This document shows, one piece after another, positions 50,908-61,869 of a stretch of DNA of 64,000 nucleotides. The DNA is taken from NCBI GenBank assembly GCA_009830035.1, contig SZZY01000010.1:1-64000 (forward strand), given 5' to 3'. The notes under the pieces were generated by a model. It saw nothing but the letters and a program-made list of their open reading frames with translations, searched no databases and was not told where the DNA came from. Source of the DNA: Pantoea sp. Eser. Its GTDB lineage: Bacteria; Pseudomonadota; Gammaproteobacteria; Enterobacterales; Enterobacteriaceae. The stretch's first letter is position 1. The number at the start of each line of letters is the position of its first letter. Made by a program: the position numbers and the translations under genes.

Positions 50908-51999
50908 ATGCCGTTGGTATTTAATGAGTTATCTGGTCTCCCGTCATGGGTACCTGTTGTATTACTCTTCTCTCTCTCATTTGTATTGGGTTTCCTCGCA
51001 CGCCTTATCCTGCTCAGGTTTATTCGCTACTGGCAGAGTCGTGACCGAAAGCTATTCACATCTCTCGAAAAGCACCTTCGCGGATCGATGTTTCTTTTCA
51101 TTCCCCTACTGTTGATAAATGTAGGGATTAATTACATTAACATTAACCCGGATTTGCTGGTCTTTATCACCAATACAGTAAACGTCTTTATAATATTATC
51201 ATTTTGTTCGGTGTTAATTCGGTTGACCAATGTGGCGCAGGATATGCTTTATATCCGCTACGACATCAAAATTTCGAATAACCTTCGTGCCCGCAAAATT
51301 CGCACGCAGATTATTTATGTGAAGAAAGTGGTCATCGTTATACTGGTATTATTCTGTCTCTCTCTGATTCTGCTCAGTTTCCCCGGCGTCCGGAAATTTG
51401 GCACCACCATCCTGGCCGGTGCTGGCGTAGCCGGCATTATCATCGGTTTTGCCCTGCAGAAGTCGCTGGTTAATCTGTTTGCCGGCATTCAGATCGCTTT
51501 TACGCAGCCGATCAAAATTGACGATGCCGTGGTGGTAGAAAAAGAGTGGGGCTGGATTGAAGAGATCAACCTGACGTATGTGGTGGTACGAATCTGGGAT
51601 TTGCGCCGGCTGGTATTGCCTATCACCTACTTTACAGAAAATCCGTTCCAGAACTGGACGCGCAATAACGCCCAGATATTAGGCTCTGTTTTCCTCTACG
51701 TTGATTATTCGATGCCATTAGAACCGCTGCGGCAGCATTTTGAAAAAGTGCTGAGTGAAACCAAACTCTGGGATCGGGAAACTCAGGTGCTTCAGGTGAC
51801 CGATACCACGGAGAAAACCATGACCATCAGGATGCTGATGACCGCTCAGAACTCCCCGATAGCCTTTGATTTACGCTGTCACGTGCGGGAAAAGATGATT
51901 GAGTTCATTCAGCAAAATTACCCACAGAGTCTGCCTCACGTCAGGGCCTCCCTAACTGATACTGCTCCTGAGAAAAGGAGTGAGTTGCCGTCGTTTTAG
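50908..51999 (+). CDS. MscS-family mechanosensitive channel
   Basis: Intact, 363 residues. Membrane helices at about 14-34, 62-80, 84-106 and 140-158, then the pore helix TTILAGAGVAGIIIGFALQK (166-185) and beta domain PIKIDDAVVVEKEWGWIEEI (about 200-220) and NPFQNWTR. The extra N-terminal helix makes it a YnaI/MSL-type rather than the small MscS. It releases solutes on hypo-osmotic shock. It ends with TAG followed by ordinary non-coding sequence, so TAG is a true stop in this genome. Confidence 0.92.
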   Translation: MPLVFNELSGLPSWVPVVLLFSLSFVLGFLARLILLRFIRYWQSRDRKLFTSLEKHLRGSMFLFIPLLLINVGINYININPDLLVFITNTVNVFIILSFCSVLIRLTNVAQDMLYIRYDIKISNNLRARKIRTQIIYVKKVVIVILVLFCLSLILLSFPGVRKFGTTILAGAGVAGIIIGFALQKSLVNLFAGIQIAFTQPIKIDDAVVVEKEWGWIEEINLTYVVVRIWDLRRLVLPITYFTENPFQNWTRNNAQILGSVFLYVDYSMPLEPLRQHFEKVLSETKLWDRETQVLQVTDTTEKTMTIRMLMTAQNSPIAFDLRCHVREKMIEFIQQNYPQSLPHVRASLTDTAPEKRSELPSF

Positions 52000-52059
52000 A
52001 TAAAAGCGGAAGGTACAGTGTGCTCGTTAAGCGTCAGAGCCACTGTACTTTACGCTTCT

Positions 52060-52363
52060 CGCTCCGAGCCGGGGAATGACGGCTGTCTGGCTGGCATCCT
52101 CGCTCAGACCGGCGCGGTGCAGCAGCATGAAGATCAGGCGAAAATTGCTGACGCACTTTTCCTGTTGGGAGCAGGACCTTATCGCGTTGTTTCGCGATGC
52201 ACAGCAGTGTCAGTTGCTTTCACCGGCCCTTACGCCTGAAAGCGCCGCTGCGATGGTCATTAATCTTTATGAAGGGGTCATGATCCGTATCCGGGTTGAG
52301 GCGACCACGTATCCTTATAATTTTCTCACACAGACATTGCCGCAGGTGGTCTTTGTTCACTGA
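52060..52363 (+). pseudogene. TetR-family regulator, C-terminal fragment
   Basis: KLLTHFSCWEQDLIALFRDA, QQCQLLSPALTPESAAAMVI and LYEGVMIRIRVEATTYPYNF resemble the ligand-binding C-terminal domain of TetR regulators (TetR_C, AcrR-like). The N-terminal HTH is missing; sequence upstream belongs to the channel gene's 3' flank. Moderate confidence. Confidence 0.6.
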
Positions 52364-52898
52364 AACCAGTACAGTCAGCATTCAGTGCTGCGCTGTTATG
52401 CAGAGCTGACTCTCTGTACAGGAACAGGCGGCTACTGATGAACGCGTTAAGCTCGTAGTAGCATGGTGTGAGAATTAACCATCCGGTCACGCTTGCAAGG
52501 CAAAAACCAAGCTGTCGTCGTGGACTTTCTAGTTAGTGATCGCCCGGACAGCCTGAGATGAGCGGGATATGGGAAGAATCGGTTTGCCCACAACACTTTC
52601 TGGCGTCTCCTATCACCTCTGTGTTTACTGTAATCAGTAAAATCTTTTGCCACGCATCCGGAGCGCAGGCAGGCGAATAAACAGGCTGACAATCATGCCT
52701 CGTTGGGCATAACGATATAAAAACCTATATTTTCAATTATTTAATTGCCATTCAGCCTCACCCCTCTCGCTTTTCACCACGGTTTGAGCCCCGTCCTGCT
52801 AACTGAACCGCAGGAAAGGTTAAAGCAAAGATATTGCATTAAGGCCGCCCTGACCGCATACCTGATTAAAGCTAATCCTTTGCATTAAGGTATCGATC
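52364..52898. other. About 530 bases without a recognised gene
   Basis: No clear gene. Contains an AT-rich part (52705-52750) and ends with the AAGG site before the MFS start at 52899. Nothing else supported. Confidence 0.5.
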
Positions 52899-53990
52899 AT
52901 GACAGCCATCCAGCCCGTTCTGACACCCAAGTCTGCTGCGCGTCTGACACTTTTCAGCCTTCACTGGCGCGGTACTGATTTCGGCCACCAGCAGTGCGCC
53001 AACGCCGCTTTATCCGCTCTACCGCACGCTGTTTCATCTGAGTCCGTCACTGCTCACTGTGATATTTGGCGTCTACGCGTTCGCGTTGCTGGCCGCGTTA
53101 CTGACGGTGGGGAAAATTTCTGACTATACCGGCCGCCGGCCACTGATGTTGCTGGCGCTCAATAGCGTGGCGCTGATAATTTTTATCTCTGCTGATTCCG
53201 CTGCTGTTTTAATCGGCGCACGTCGGGTTCAGGGCTTTGCGACCGGCATCGCCTTACCGACCTTTGGCACCACCCTGATCGATGCCAATAAACATCGCGG
53301 TCCGCTGCTCAACTCAGTCACCGCCTTTCTGGGAATGACGCTGGGCACGCTGGCAGGCAGCATACTGGTCACTTACGTCCCCTTCCCTACCGTCACGCTC
53401 TATGCACTCCTGTTGCTGACGATGCTGGTGGCGATGGCGCTGTTGCCGCTGGTACCCGAAACCATTTCACCTCAGCCGGGCGTGCCTCCGGCCGCAGGTC
53501 ATGATTCCGCATCGGGCGCTGGGGCCGTTGTTGAAAGTCGCGCCGGTGAACATTGCGATCTGGATGCTGGGCGGATTCTATCTCTCATTAATGCCGACGT
53601 TGGTGATCAGCGCCACCGGTCTGACCTCGCCTTTTGTCGGTGGCAGCTAGCAGGCGTCAGTGTCACGCTGACTGGCGTTGCTTTGCATGCCGTAGTCTGG
53701 CTCTATCTCGGCACTGCCATTGCGGGTCAGGGATTTGGCTCAATCTTTTCAAATGTGCTGAAGATCATTATGCAGCTAGCGGAAAGTCATGAGCGCGCCG
53801 GGCTGTTCTCTGCCTTTTTAATCAAAAGCTATCTCGCTTTTGCCCTGCCGGCGATTCTGGCAGGAATCGCCGCACCACATATTGGCCTGAACCAGACTGC
53901 GTTTTTTATGGCATGACGATAGTGATGCTGGCGCTGGTGTCGCTGCTGGCGGTGCGATCCGGTTCATTTACCCACAACGTGCAAAGTTAA
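52899..53990 (+). pseudogene. DHA1-type MFS exporter, several frameshifts
   Basis: MTAIQPVLTPKSAARLTLF, then after a shift TPLYPLYRTLFHLSPSLLTV, VGKISDYTGRRPLMLLALNS, GARRVQGFATGIALPTFGTT and TLGTLAGSILVTY. A shift near 53485 leads to PVNIAIWMLGGFYLSLMPTL and a TAG at 53648-53650; then QGFGSIFSNVLKIIMQLAES and a last shift near 53915 to the end. Shape and motif A (GKISDYTGRRP) fit a small-molecule exporter with 12 helices. Confidence 0.78.
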
Positions 53991-54111
53991 CCCTTTCCCT
54001 TTGAGTAAGGCACTAAGAGGCACTATCCGGCACTCCAGCACTGATGGCCTGCAGCGAATGTACTCACAGCACTTTTATCTCGTCATGCAAAGAATGAAGG
54101 CGTATCCTTTT

Positions 54112-54129
54112 TATACGAAATTACGTATA
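54112..54129. promoter_or_regulatory. Palindrome TATACG-aaatta-CGTATA at the HigBA promoter
   Basis: Inverted repeat 15 bases upstream of the toxin start and overlapping the probable -10 (TATAAT at 54126-54131). Well placed for autorepression by HigA. Confidence 0.65.
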
Positions 54130-54143
54130 TAATGGAGTCGGTA

Positions 54144-54476
54144 ATGCGCAGGACGCTTTGCTTTATTGTCAGTAGCCTTGATGACCTTCGTGCTTTTCCT
54201 CATGACATACGCACTGAAATGGGCTATCAGCTTGACCGGGTACAACAGGGGCTTGATTTTCATAACTGGAAACCCTTCACCACCGTTGGGGCAAGCGTAC
54301 GTGAAATTCGGATTAAAGATGAAGACGGCGCCTATCGTGCTATCTACCTAGCGAAATTTAAGGAAGCAGTGTATGTCCTGCACTGCTTTCAAAAGAAAAT
54401 ACAAACGACCAGTCAGCCTGACGTGCAGCTGGCGAAAAAGCGTTACAGAGAATTGATGCAGGAACGTAAAAAATGA
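54144..54476 (+). CDS. HigB/RelE-like toxin (phage-derived Gp49 type)
   Basis: From ATG 54144 (GGAG six bases upstream; ATG 54132 lacks a site) 110 residues: RRTLCFIVSSLDDLRAFPHD, KPFTTVGASVREIRIKDEDG, YRAIYLAKFKEAVYVLHCF and a basic C-terminus QLAKKRYRELMQERKK. This is the HigB-1/Gp49 family of ribosome-dependent mRNA interferases. A CCTAG (54347-54351) in the IYLAKF codons is silent. It overlaps the antitoxin by four bases; toxin-first order is typical of HigBA. Confidence 0.9.
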   Translation: MRRTLCFIVSSLDDLRAFPHDIRTEMGYQLDRVQQGLDFHNWKPFTTVGASVREIRIKDEDGAYRAIYLAKFKEAVYVLHCFQKKIQTTSQPDVQLAKKRYRELMQERKK

Positions 54477-54775
54477 AAACAAAGACGTTTGAAAGTGTGT
54501 GGGATGCAATCAGCGACACTCAGGAAGAGTCAGCAAATATGAAAATACGTTCACAGCTCATGATGAGTATTAATTCATGGATTTCCCGGCGTGGGTTGAG
54601 TCAGGATGAAGCAGCACAGGCGCTGGGCATCACGCAACCACGCGTGTCAGAGCTCGCTCGTGGCAAAATTAACCTGTTCAGCGTGGATAAGCTCATCACT
54701 ATGATGGCACATGCTGGCATGCAAATTGTGAACATCGAAATCAGCGAGCCGGACGATGCTGGTGTGGCGCAATAG
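54473..54775 (+). CDS. HigA-type Xre-family antitoxin
   Basis: 100 residues. LMMSINSWISRRGLSQDEAA, QALGITQPRVSELARGKINL is an Xre helix-turn-helix (about residues 38-72), followed by a short dimer strand FSVDKLITMMAHAGMQIVNI. It neutralises HigB and represses the operon. It ends in TAG, a true stop. Both members intact. Confidence 0.92.
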   Translation: MKTKTFESVWDAISDTQEESANMKIRSQLMMSINSWISRRGLSQDEAAQALGITQPRVSELARGKINLFSVDKLITMMAHAGMQIVNIEISEPDDAGVAQ

Positions 54776-54995
54776 ACGTTTACTGCCCGCTAAGCCGGCT
54801 TAGTCGCCATCTGGCTAATTGTTGATCTGCGCTAGACCGTGCCCTGATTTCCCGTTTACTTTTTTCCTGGCCTCGACGCCGATTATGCTGCTCTGCCCCC
54901 TCAGCCTCCGGCACGTCATTCACAAACTGCTATTATCATTTACACTCAACGGGTTGATTCACTGAGCGCTGTCGAGGCGTAACGTTATAAATATC

Positions 54996-57900
54996 ATGCC
55001 TGATTCCCGTCCTGATGATGCTTTAGCGCTGTCTTCACCCACCACGCGGGGCTGGTTTTCCACCGCCTTTGACGCACCCACGCCGGTGCAGCAGTCGGCA
55101 TGACAGGCTATTGCCAGCGGTCAGCACTGTCTGGTGATTGCGCCAACCGGCTCGGGGAAAACCCTGGCGGCCTTTCTGACCGCAATCGACTCGCTGTTCC
55201 ATTTAAGCACGGAGCAGCCTGCGCCTGACCGCCAGACCACCACCCGCATTTTGTACATATCGCCGGTTAAAGCGCTGGCGGCTGATGTGCAGCGCAACCT
55301 CAATGTGCCGCTGGCCGGCGTGGTTGCCGGACGTCAGAAACGGGGCGAGCCCGAGATAACGCTGCAGGTTGGGATGCGATCCGGCGATACGCCCAGCGCG
55401 GAGCGGGCAAAACTGCTGCAACGGCCACCGGATATTCTGATTACGACACCGGAATCGCTGTTTTTGATGCTGACCTCAAAAGCCCGCGATACGTTGCAGG
55501 GCGTCACCACGGTGATTGTTGATGAAGTGCATGCGGTGGCGGGATCAAAGCGCGGCTCTCAACTGGCGCTCAGCCTTGAGCGGCTCGATGCATTACTGCC
55601 GCAGCCCGCTCAGCGCATTGGACTGTCCGCCACGGTACGTCCGGTCGAGCGGGTGGCGGAATTTCTCGGCGGCTGTCAGCCGACCCAGGTGGTGAATCCC
55701 GCTGCAGGCCGCACCTTGCATCTCACCATTGAAGTGCCGGTGACCGACATGACCGATATCGCCAGCGATCCGAAAACCCATAGCGGGGCGGGCCAGCGGA
55801 TCTATCTGGCCCTACATTGAGACCCGCATTCTGCAGCTGGTCATGGCGCATCGCGCCACGCTGGATACGCTGGCCGGCAAGTTTCCGTCGGATGATTTCA
55901 CTCATCTTCGTCCCCGTCTGGTCTGGGATCGCCAAAGCGGCCTGTTAACGGCCCGGCACCCAACATCTGGCCGTCACCATTCCCGATCGCGGCATGTTCA
56001 GCGTCATTCTGCCGGAGGGCGAAGAGCAGTCAGGTTCGCGCCGGGTCGGCGAGCTGGATGAAGAGATGGTTTACGAATCGCGGTTAAATGACATCATCAC
56101 CCTCGGCGCAACGTCATGGCGGATCCAGCAGATAACCCACGATCAGGTCGTGGTCGTGCCAGCGCCACGCCGATCCGCACGTCTGCCGTTCTGGCGCGGC
56201 GAAGGTATTGGCCGTGCCGCCGATTCGGGTGCCAGCCTGGCGGTGTTTTTGCGTCAGCTTGATAGCGCCGCGCCCGCCGAGGCACAACGTTATCTGCGTT
56301 CACTCGGCCTGGATGACAATGCGGTCAACAATCTGCTGTCGTTACTGGCGGAACAGCGCGCCGCCACCGGCGTTCTCCCCAACGATCGCACCTTAGTGAT
56401 TGAGCGCTGCCGTGATGAAAGCGGTGACTGGCGGGTGATCCTGCATTCCCCCTGGGGACACGCATCCATGCGCCCTGGGCGGCTGGCGATTACGGCACGC
56501 ATTCAGCAACGCCTCGGCATTGATGCTTCAGTGGTCGCCAGCGACGATGGCATTATTGCCCGTTTTCCCGACAGCGAAGGTCAGGTACCAAGCGCGGAAC
56601 TGTTTGTGTTTGATGCCGATAACCTGACGCAGCGTGTTTCTGACACCATCGGCGGATCAGCGCTGTTCGCCGCCCGCTTTCGTGAATGCGCTTCTCGGGC
56701 ATTGCTGCTGCCGAGGCGCAATCCGGGTAAACGATCTCTACTCTGGCAGCAGCGTTTGCGGGCTGGTCAGCTGCTGGAAGTGGCTCGCCAGTATCAGGAT
56801 TTCCCGATCCTGATTGAGACCGCACGCGAGTGTCTGCAGGATGTATACGATTTGCCCGCCCTACACCGTCTGGTGAGTCAGATACAGCAGGGAAGCGTGC
56901 AGTTTGTCGAGGTCACGACTGACGTTCCCTCGCCGTTTGCGGCACCGCTGCTGTTTGGCTATGTGGCAGAATTTATCTATGCCAGCGATGCGCCACAGGC
57001 AGAGCGCCACGCCTCTTTAACTGGCGATCGGCAACAGGTGATGGCGGTGTTACGGCAGTTTACCGCTGCGCAGCGGGTAATTCCGGTCACTTTCGCCGGT
57101 GAAGCGCGTTGGGCAGTTGTAGAAGATGCCGCCCGTCTGCGCGATGCCCTTGCGATCGTCATCCCTGACCACCTGCCAGCCGCCTTTTTACAACCGCTGC
57201 CCGATCCGCTCCGCAATTTGATCACCTGTTATGCCCGCACCCATGCCCTGTTCAGCGCGCAGCAGCTTGCCGATCGCTATGGGGCAGGCGTAGCAGTTAT
57301 CAATAGCGCACTGCTGCCTTTACGCGAACAAGGCAAACTGCTGCACATCGGCAGCGGAACCGGCCAGGCTGGCGGCGTCTGGGTCTCATCCGACATTTTC
57401 AAGCGGCTTCGGCTACGTTCACTGCAATCAGCACGCGAGGCGACCCGCCCGGTCCCTCCCACCGCCTAGGTGACGTTACTGCTGGAGCGGCACGGCGTAC
57501 TCAATCCGGCGGCTGCCTTCACCCGTGAACCTTCGCCGGTTGCGCAGGCCGTTTACCAGGATATCGACGGACTGGCGCGGGTGATTGAGCAGCTGGCGGG
57601 GGTGGCGCTGCCCGACTCAGCGCAGCCACTGACAGCATTACAGCAGGCGATCCTGGAGGCGCTCAGTCACGGCGGCGCGTGGTTCGCCCACGAGATTATG
57701 GCAAAACTCGACGGGCCGGAAACGCCGCCGTCCGCTGAGGTTTATGCCGCGCTATGGCAGCTGGTGTGGCAGGGCGCGATCGCCACCGACAGCTGGATAG
57801 CGTTACGCGGGCTGCTGCTGGGATCGCCTGGCGCGACGCGCTCACGGCCGACGCGCGGGCCTGGACGGAGTCCTAGAGTCAACACTATTGCCGGTCGCTG

Positions 57901-58531
57901 GTCACGTCTCACTCGCGGGGATATCTCGCCGACCCGACAGGCACTAGCCCTGGTGGAAAATATGCTCGACCGCTATGGTGTCATCACCCGCGGCAGCGCG
58001 ATTTCAGAACAGATTCCGGGCGGCTTTCCCGCATTGCAGACGGTATTACGCGGTATGGAGGATGCCGGACGGATCATGCGCGGGCGCTTTATCACCGGCG
58101 CTGGCGGCACACAGTTCGCTGATGCCGTGACCATTGAGCAACTGCGTGAACTGGCGCAGCAACCGGCTGATGCCATCGCCGCCGTGGCTCTGGCGGCGAT
58201 GGACCCGGCGAATCCGTTTGGCGCGACGCTCGGCTGGCCGGTACATCCGAGCGGAGTACGTCCGGTACGGCGGCTGGGCGCGCGGGTGGTGATCGCCGCG
58301 GGCAAGCTGGCCCTTTATCTGCCGCAGGGCGGAAAAGATCTGCTGATTTTCACCGATGATGACGCGCAACAGCATGCCGCCATCGTCACACTGGCAGTGG
58401 CGCTGAAACGCGAAAAATCGCTGAGCTTTACGCTGGAGACGGTTAACGGTCAGCCGGTGTCGCAGTCGCCGTTAATCAACGTGCTGCGTCATGCCGGCTT
58501 TTCCCGAGTGCCGCAGGGATTTAGCTGGTAA
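54996..58531 (+). pseudogene. lhr: Lhr-type large ATP-dependent helicase, second RecA domain deleted
   Basis: RGWFSTAFDAPTPVQQSA-stop-QA with TGA at 55101-55103 (Trp), Walker A VIAPTGSGKTLAAFL, motif II VIVDEVHAV and motif III GLSATVRPVERVAEFLGG. A frameshift at about 55807 precedes YIETRILQLVMAHRATLDTL, then a jump: the whole second helicase domain (about 350 residues) is missing. The C-terminal Lhr core follows: MVYESRLNDIITLGATSWRI, SARLPFWRGEGIGRAADSGA, ALFAARFRECASRALLLPRR. TAG at 57467-57469 lies in CCTAGG; the frame then goes on to YGVITRGSAISEQIPGGFPA and a normal end. About 3.5 kb against 4.6 kb in E. coli. Confidence 0.93.
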
Positions 58532-59450
58532 GGCTGAGATTATCTTCACGAACAAAATCGATGAAAGCCTGCAACGGCGCCGGAATTAACCGGCGGTCGT
58601 GGTAATAGAGCCACGGCCCGGAGAAGCTGAGCCACCACGGCTGCAGCAGCGGTTCCAGTTTGCCTCTATCAAAAGCGGGTCGCAGCCACTCTTCAAACAG
58701 GTAAATGATGCCACTGCCAGCCATCGCCGCCTCAACAGCCAGATCGACTGCGCCACCGACACTCACCACCAGCGGCCCGCTGAACTGCACGCTCAGGTTG
58801 GTGCCATCCCGGCTGAACTCCCAGTCCGGCATCACGCCGCTGGCGTAACGGCCACGCAGACAACGATGATGGATCAGATCGCGCGGATGCGTCGGACGAC
58901 CCTTTTCAGCCAGATAATCGGCAGAGGCGGCCGCCGCAAACCGCTGAACCCGTGGGCCAATCGGCAGCGCCACCACATCCTGCTCCAGCCGTTCATCGTA
59001 GCGAATGCCAACATCGCAGCCGTCGCGGAACACATCCTGAACGTTACTTTCCGCGACAATCTCTAGCTGAATATCGGGATAACGCCGCAGAAACGCCGGT
59101 ATCAACGCCGGCAACACCAGCCGCGTGGCGCTGACCGGCACGTTTAGCCGCAGCGTCCCGCCGGGTGTATTGCGATAAAGATTAATCGCATCCAGCGCGG
59201 CGTTAACCTCATTCATCGCCGGTAACAGGCGTTCCATCAGCTCCCTGCCCGCTTCCGTTAACACCACCGTGCGCGTGGTGCGGTGAAAAAACCGGATACC
59301 GAGCTGCTGCTCAGCGCGGCGTACGGCCTCGCTCAGGCGTGAGGCGTTACTGCCGCTCACGCGAGCCGCCTCGCGGAACCCGCCGGCTTTCGCCACCGCC
59401 ATTGTGCAGTACTCCGTACAGTCTGTGCCGATTTCACCGGATAGTTGCAC
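58521..59450 (-). CDS. LysR-family transcriptional regulator
   Basis: Intact frame of 309 residues with GTG start at 59450. FREAARVSGSNASRLSEAVR is the winged HTH; RTVVLTEAGRELMERLLPAM links to the effector domain (GTLRLNVPVSATRLVLPALI, GCDVGIRYDERLEQDVVALP). The segment TDCTEYCTMAVAKAGG before the HTH is one or two residues longer than the usual DLxVFCTVAKAGG, which may reflect paired small indels. It is divergent from the aldo/keto reductase, its probable target, and overlaps the lhr end by 11 bases. Confidence 0.85.
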   Translation of the reverse strand: MQLSGEIGTDCTEYCTMAVAKAGGFREAARVSGSNASRLSEAVRRAEQQLGIRFFHRTTRTVVLTEAGRELMERLLPAMNEVNAALDAINLYRNTPGGTLRLNVPVSATRLVLPALIPAFLRRYPDIQLEIVAESNVQDVFRDGCDVGIRYDERLEQDVVALPIGPRVQRFAAAASADYLAEKGRPTHPRDLIHHRCLRGRYASGVMPDWEFSRDGTNLSVQFSGPLVVSVGGAVDLAVEAAMAGSGIIYLFEEWLRPAFDRGKLEPLLQPWWLSFSGPWLYYHDRRLIPAPLQAFIDFVREDNLSLTS

Positions 59451-59497
59451 AGCTGGATCACCGTTACAATCAATCTACATTCACGCAGGAGGTTTCC

Positions 59498-60352
59498 ACG
59501 TCACACACCACCATGACGTATCAGCTGGGCGATCGTGTCGTTAACCGTTTGGGCTACGGTGATATGCAACTTGCTAGACCGGGCGTCTTTGTCCCGGTAA
59601 AAGATGAAGCGCGGGCCATTCGGGTCCTGCGTGATGCCGTTGCCGCAGGGGTTAATCACATTGATACCAGTGATTTTTACGGCCCACATGAAACCAACAG
59701 GCTGATCAGAAAAGCGTTGCATCCTTACCCTCAGGAGCTGTGCATTGTCACTAAAGTCGGTGCCCGGCGGGATGATAAAGGAGGCTGGCTACCGGCGATG
59801 GAGCCAGAAGCTCTGACCCAGGCGGTAGAAGATAACCTGCGTCATCTGGGGCTGGATGTGATCGAGGTGGTGAAGCTGCGCAGCATGTTTAATGCCGCGA
59901 AGCAAAAAGAGGGTTCGCTGGAACCTCAACTGGCGGCGTTGCTGGAACTGCAATCTCGCGGACTGATCCGGCATATCGGTCTGAGCAACGTGACGCAGCA
60001 GCAGATTGCCGAGGCGTAGGCCATGACGCCGATTATCTGCGTGCAGAACATGTATAACCTGGCGAATCGTCAGGATGATGCGCTGGTCGATCGGCTGGCC
60101 CAACAGCAGATTGCCTACGTGCCGTTCTTTCCGCTAGGCGGTTTCTCGCCGTTGCAGTCGACCCGGCTGAGTGAGGTTGCCACGTCGCTGAATGCCACCC
60201 CGATGCAAGTGGCGCTCGCCTGGCTGCTGCGCCGTTCGCCCAATATTCTGCTGATCCTTGGCCCCTCCTCACCTGAGCATTTGCAGGAGAACCTCGCCAG
60301 CGCCCGCCTGACCTTAACCGATGAGATCATGGCAAAACTTAACGGCATCTGA
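59498..60352 (+). pseudogene. Aldo/keto reductase (YdbC/PdxI-like) with mutated start and one TAG
   Basis: MTYQLGDRVVNRLGYGDMQL, AGVNHIDTSDFYGPHETNRL with the catalytic Asp/Tyr, ELCIVTKVGARRDDKGGWLP (Lys), GLIRHIGLSNVTQQQIAEA and VALAWLLRRSPNILLILGPS give a complete AKR barrel. TAG at 60017-60019 replaces the Gln of AEAQAMTPIICVQN. AGGAGG stands five bases before ACG at 59498, while the first ATG (59513) is 23 bases from it: the ancestral start was probably ATG at 59498. Family reduces aldehydes with NADPH; the pyridoxal reductase group is closest. Confidence 0.85.
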
Positions 60353-60388
60353 AGCCGGTCGCCGGGCTTTTTTTCCCGATGGATTGCC

Positions 60389-61851
60389 TCAGAAGCGCTT
60401 GAGGCATTCCGTGAGCTGCGGCCGATCGCTACAGCTGATGTGGTAATCGATTCTGTCGATCATATAGGGATAAAACGGATTCGACGTGGCACGCATAATC
60501 GAGTCGAGACCGACAATCAGCACCGCACCCTCACCGCGCAGCGACAGGGTGCCAAAGCTAATGCCGAACTGATTTTTTACTGCCGGTTCACTGCCATATA
60601 ACCCATCCTGTGGCGGAAACGGGATTGCCACGTGCGACAGCGAATAGAGACCGGCCGGGTAATTGATCGCCAGGGGTTGCGTCTGTTCAGTGGTCTCACC
60701 GGCACGCACGGTTTTGGTCACCATATTTAGCGAGGTTACTGAGGCGTTGGTAATCACCGTTGAGGCATATAAACGTCGGGCAGCCGGCAGCAATTGATTA
60801 ACGGCGGTGTAAGAGGAGTGACGGAACAGTGGGCTGACGCTGACCGCCTGATTGATATCGAACAACACCAGCTCATTGCCGTTATCCGGCAAATAATTAT
60901 ACAGAGAGCGGATAACTGACGGGGTGCTGACCGTCGAGTCCATTACCGACTGAAAGGTCAGCACCGGCGGGAAAGCCGCCAGCTGCTGACTGCGGGCATC
61001 CTGCGCAATCTGCTTTTGCAGCGCCTAGGTGAGTAAATAGGTCTGGCGGGCCGCTTGTACCGGAAAGGAGTTGTATTTGAAGGGATTGAACTCCGGCACA
61101 ATGTTCAGCCAAGCAGTTTTGGAAAAAGCAGGAAAGATGGAAGGCAGTCCGGCGATGCCAGCAAACCGGGCGAAGCGAGTCACTCCAATCATCGGTGACA
61201 GGAAAATCAGCTGCTGCGGGCGGCGTAAATGGTGATCGGCCAGGCTGTCGAGGGTGTATTTAACCGCCAGCGCCCCACCGTTTGAAATCCGACCAGATGC
61301 AGCGGCGTGTTCTCACCGGCCAGCCAGTCCTGCCAGTCCACATCGGTCAGGCCCGCCGGGACCGTGCCGTGACCGGGTAACCGCAACGCCACCGCCACAT
61401 AACCCTGCTGCTGATAGGCTTCGGCTACATGGCGCAGGCTGTAAGGACTGTCGGTCAGGCCATGCAGCAATACCACCGCGCCTCGCGGTACGCCTGCGGG
61501 TCGCAGCACGGTAAGAACGGTTCCAGTCGCGATCAAAGCTTTCAGGGTAAATCATGCTGTGGGCGTAGTAGCGATTGAGCGGCGTTTTGTCATCCGCCTC
61601 CAGCTTATCGCTGACCTGCCGTTTCATCTCATCGAATAGCCGGTTCTCTGCCGTAAGATAATCGGCGTAGCTGGCGTGATCGAGCTGCCCGACGCTTAAC
61701 TCATGCGGGACCCAGGTGTGCCAGCGGTGTAGTTCCGGCCCGCGCCCGGCCTCATGGAGACCCGCAAAATCAGCAACAGTATCAAAACCAGCGCTGCGCC
61801 GAGGGTGATGCGTCTGGCCCAGCGGGCAATGATGTTTAACGTCCTGCTCAT
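60389..61851 (-). pseudogene. Membrane-anchored alpha/beta hydrolase (lipase-like), broken
   Basis: MSRTLNIIARWARRITLGAA, LVLILLLILRVSMRPG is a basic N-terminus plus one membrane helix. After a shift near 61735: LSVGQLDHASYADYLTAENR; after another near 61520: GAVVLLHGLTDSPYSLRHVA and GYVAVALRLPGHGTVPAGLT, the oxyanion HG loop. The nucleophile elbow (GFSxGG expected after HLVGF) is shifted at about 61270. TAG at 61025-61027 in CCTAGG; then NELVLFDINQAVSVSPLFRH and a normal end. Serine hydrolase of unknown substrate. Confidence 0.78.
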
Positions 61852-61869
61852 GCATCCTTTCCTGAGAAA

